From contig OX344750.2 in NCBI GenBank assembly GCA_947034885.2, forward strand, positions 35,636,821 to 35,700,820: a stretch of 64,000 nucleotides of DNA, written 5' to 3'. The stretch's first letter is position 1. The number at the start of each line of letters is the position of its first letter. The notes under the pieces are model-generated. The model saw nothing but the letters and a program-made list of their open reading frames with translations, had not been told where the DNA came from and searched no databases. The translations under genes were made by a program, and so were the position numbers. Below are positions 60,850 through 64,000 of this stretch, in pieces. This DNA comes from Thuidium tamariscinum (Eukaryota > Streptophyta > Bryopsida > Hypnales > Thuidiaceae).

Positions 60850-60938
60850 ATTATTACCTCCCTTTGGACATGGTGTATCCATTTCATAGAGCAATAGTAC
60901 TGAGAATGGATACACTATTTCCAAATGGAGGTAATAAC
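60850..60938. mobile_element. Small palindromic MITE, about 89 bp
   Basis: ATTACCTCCCTTTGGACATG ... is mirrored by ... CCAAATGGAGGTAAT, with GTGTATCCATT and AATGGATACAC inside. TA at each side of CCTCC...GGAGG suggests a TA target, as in mariner/Stowaway MITEs. Confidence 0.65.
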
Positions 60939-61188
60939 TTATTTATTTTAAATTTCATCAAATTTAACATACTCAAAGTGTGGTTTTTGTGGAAGTCAAG
61001 CATTGGTTTTGATGAATGAGAAGCTTTGCGGTCAAAAATGCCCTTCAAGCCTCTTTGGTCATTGTCCAAAATTGGAATGTGAGAGTGCAAAGGAATAATT
61101 GTCTCTATGTCTTATAAGTGAGGATCGACCCTAATAAGTGCCCAATAAGTAGTGGCTTTCAATAAGTTTCTAGGGAAGGTAAGGTTTG
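60939..61188. other. Intergenic spacer
   Basis: About 250 bp, no recognisable gene or repeat end. Confidence 0.4.
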
Positions 61189-63260
61189 TTAACCCCTCAC
61201 CGCCCAAGATCTAACTATGTCAGAAAACAACCTTGGTTTTCAAGTGTTATAAGTCTAAATGTAAGTAAGGTATGAAAATCTAAACCATACAATCTTGTAG
61301 TGTGCATGTTGTAGATGGTGTAAATCAAATTTGAAATCATTTGACCGTATAGATTGAAATATTATAATATTTGAGTGTTGAAAAAAGATGTTGAAAATTT
61401 TACTAAGAACACATTTGGAGGTTAATTCGATTTCTAAATCTACTCAAATGAAAAAACCCTAAACTCTGAAGTGATTCAAAATCGAAACACTGTGCGGAAA
61501 AAAAATTCATTCAAAAGATTCATTGCGTTTGCAAAAGTGTTTTGAAATGTCAAAAAATAGTAAAAAGAGTAGTAAAAAAACACATCATTGTATGGCTGAA
61601 CCTACCTCTACTAAAATGCTTCTCAATCAATCATAACTTCCTGGATTGATATAAAAATTTCACCACAAGAATAAGACTAGTATGCACAACTTTTTCAACA
61701 AAAATTATTGAAAACAAACCCTGTCTAAAGAAGTTATAAACTGACAAAGTTTACTGTAATGCAAAAATGTTTGGATTTTGAACTTTGAATTGCTCCCAAG
61801 CATTCAAAACAACTTAGATTAATATGAAAATTTTACCACAATAAGTAGACTTTATGGGGAACAAAATCCAACAAATTTTATTGAAAAATAACATTTGATG
61901 AAAAAGATACAAGCCCCCAAAGTTGCAGCCATCTCAATGCAATGTGGTGAACTCAAATTGAACTTGCGAACTTTGAATGGCTTTCAAAAACTCAATACAT
62001 CTTGGATATATCTAAAAATTTTACCACAAAAACTAAATTAGAATGCAAAACTTTTCCATCAAGTTTTATTCAATTTGGACATTGGATGCAAAAGCTATAG
62101 GGTGATTGCAAGAAACACTAAGCCTTTTGTCACCCTAGTTTTTTATTTCTTTTTTGGCTATAACTTTTGTGTTTTAGCTCCAAGTGACTCAAAATTTACA
62201 AAGAAGATACTCATAGATATTATGTATTTATAATGAATTTTTGAGATTTTTTAAAAATTATTTATTATTTTAAATAGCCCCAAAAATTTCTCATAGTACT
62301 TGATTTAGGGGGTTTTAGCACCATTTATCTCCAAAAAAACGAATTTTGACCTAAAATTTTGAGAGGATGGTTTCATAGTAGACTTATAGCTACTATACAA
62401 AGGAATTCTAAAAATACTTATTTATATGTGTTGTAGAAGTCCACAAAGAAAGCTTCATTCTGCATTTTTTTCCAAAGGTATAAAACATTATTTTGATGAG
62501 TTTTTTGGTCAAATCTCATCACCAAAAAGTTTTTTTTAAATGTTATATTTTTAATTATTTCTTTTCCAAATTAAATGTCACAAGTTGTATATTCTTCACC
62601 GGAATTTTATGAGAATTCTATATCTAAAATTCCAGTGAAGAAAATACAATTTGTGACATTTAATTTGTAAGAAAAAGTATTATTATTTTTTAAATAAATA
62701 AAAATATAACACTTGAAAAAACTTTTTGGTGATGAGATTTGACCAAAAAACTCACCAAAATAATGTTTTATACCTTTGGAAAAAAATGCAGAATGAAGCT
62801 CTCTTTGTGGAATTCTACAATATATATAAATAAGTATTTTTAGAATTCCTTTGTACAATAGCTATAAGTCTACTATGAAACCATCCTCTCAAAATTTTAG
62901 GTCAAAATTCGTTTTTTTGGAGATAAATGGTCCCGTAAACGATGCTAAAAAAACCCTAAATCAAGTATTATGAGAAATTTTTGGGGCTATTTAAAAATAA
63001 TAAATCATTTTTAAGAAATCTCCAAAATTCATTCTAGACACGTAATAGCTATGAGTATCTTCCTTGTAAATTTTGAGTCATTTGGAGCTAAAACACAAAA
63101 TTTAAAATAATAATAAAAATCAAAAACTAAGGTGTGATGAAATGCAACAAATAGTACAAGTGTTTCTTGCAATCACCCTACAACACTTTAAAGCTGATCA
63201 CTAGACAGCTACTAGACTATATGAGGACACTTTTGGTCCCCTTGGGTAGTGAGGGTTTAA
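61189..63260. mobile_element. TTAA-flanked repeat, family C, copy 2, with nested insert
   Basis: It begins TTAACCCCTCACCGCCCAAG (TTAA 61189-61192) and ends CTTGGGTAGTGAGGGTTTAA (TTAA 63257-63260). Without the nested 1,079-bp element at 62100-63178 it is about 990 bp and collinear with copy 1. Non-coding. Confidence 0.82.
62100..63178. mobile_element. Long-hairpin TIR element (1,079 bp) inserted in family C copy 2
   Basis: It starts GGGTGATTGCAAGAAACACT and ends AGTGTTTCTTGCAATCACCC, flanked by TA (62098-62099 and 63179-63180). The whole element folds on itself: the segment 62330-62610 is repeated in inverse at 62625-62960 with high identity (AAAAAAACGAATTTTGACCT, TAGAATTCCTTTGTA and others). 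The loop is short. Same family as 20033-20738 and 56266-57441. No transposase reading frame. Confidence 0.85.
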
Positions 63261-64000
63261 GTTGTTTGGATGAGTATTTTGGGCATGGGTTCCATTATTC
63301 GAATGACAACATTATTTTTGGATCTTGTTGGGAGTCCAATAGGAAATTCGAAATTCTTTATTCATTGCATTTTTTAAATATTCAATGAATAAATTATGAA
63401 TCTTTGAAAGGGCTAAATTAGGTGTATGTCAAATCAACTTTGGACTCTTGTATTTGAATGGTGTGCATTGTAGGGAAGATTTAGAATGGTATGGTTTTGC
63501 AAATAGGTTACAATTAGCTGTAGATACCTTAGTCAAATATACCAAGAGAAAAAAGAAATTACATAAATTGCATTTAATTAGTAAATGTAGTGAATTTCTT
63601 ATTAGAGTATTAGATATTAATACTCAATGCATTGAAAATTATAGTGATCAAGTCAAAAATAATGATTGTAAAAGTTGTAAAGTATAAAGAATAAAATATG
63701 CACATTCAGAAGGAATCCATCATTTGTAATTTGAATACTTTCTTAATTTAATTTGTATCGACTTTTTAATCTTCTTGAATGACATCTATAATCTTTAAAA
63801 GTGTTCTATTACAACTACAAAAGAATGTTACAAAGTGGAGAAGTATATTGTTTTGTATCATTGTCATAGTTTGTACAATGGGGTACCAATCAAAATGTCG
63901 TTTTTGAATTCGCAATGAGAAAAATTTCAGTACTGCCAACTTTGAAAGCCTCCTGAGAGCTCAAAAATTGATATTTTACCACCAAATTTTTACCATAGCA
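63261..64000. other. AT-rich intergenic DNA to the right edge
   Basis: Part of it (63360-63480) is related to the dispersed repeat at 18820 and 19080. A 79-codon frame at 63448-63687 is low-complexity-like and unrecognised. Nothing else was supported. Confidence 0.4.

Noticed and set aside
1-64000. LTR retroelements, CRISPR arrays, tRNA or rRNA genes
   Set aside because: I looked for long direct terminal repeats, reverse-transcriptase or integrase-like frames, regularly spaced short repeats and tRNA-like cloverleaf words, and found none that could be supported by eye.

Overview
The window reads as nuclear DNA of a streptophyte plant. All recognisable genes have land-plant orthologues (SYF1, POWERDRESS, the EF-hand SAMTL-type carrier, the peroxisomal adenine nucleotide carrier, VIP3/SKI8 and a GT61-type glycosyltransferase). 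Introns are GT-AG, mostly short to medium, and gene density is low. A non-seed plant such as a moss-grade bryophyte is my guess, but the species cannot be fixed from this sequence. No prokaryotic, organellar or LTR-retroelement signature was recognised.

Layout: (1) 1-350, the last coding stretch of a SYF1/XAB2-like splicing factor, + strand. (2) 351-4.4 kb, AT-rich intergenic DNA with two foldback repeats. (3) About 4.6-17.3 kb, a large + strand gene for a POWERDRESS/N-CoR-like protein with three SANT domains, nine coding exons and a long GC-rich 5' leader. (4) 17.3-28.9 kb, a repeat-rich gene desert. (5) 29.8-34.4 kb, an EF-hand mitochondrial-carrier-family protein (SAMTL type), seven exons, +. 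(6) 34.4-40.5 kb, repeats. (7) 41.6-45.6 kb, a peroxisomal adenine nucleotide carrier (PNC type), five exons, +. (8) 47.2-49.9 kb, the seven-WD-repeat protein VIP3/SKI8, three exons, - strand, convergent with the PNC gene. (9) 50-57.5 kb, repeats. (10) 58.0-59.5 kb, an intronless GC-rich GT61-type glycosyltransferase, +. (11) 59.6-64 kb, nested repeats.

The genes are housekeeping or regulatory and are not an operon or cluster. Themes are nuclear RNA and chromatin regulation (SYF1, PWR, and VIP3 as PAF1/Ski-complex subunit), organelle transport (two unrelated carrier-family members 7 kb apart) and secretory-pathway glycosylation.

The most unusual content lies between the genes. Several families of 0.3-1 kb non-coding repeats end at TTAA, most starting TTAA-CCC(C/T)... 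with imperfect inverted termini. In two places neighbouring elements share one TTAA. This pattern fits non-autonomous elements with TTAA-specific (piggyBac-like) insertion. Nested within them are a 201-bp CACTA-type miniature element with a 3-bp target duplication and a 1.08-kb long-hairpin element with a TA duplication, whose empty site survives in a sister repeat. Introns of three genes carry their own degenerate internal duplications.
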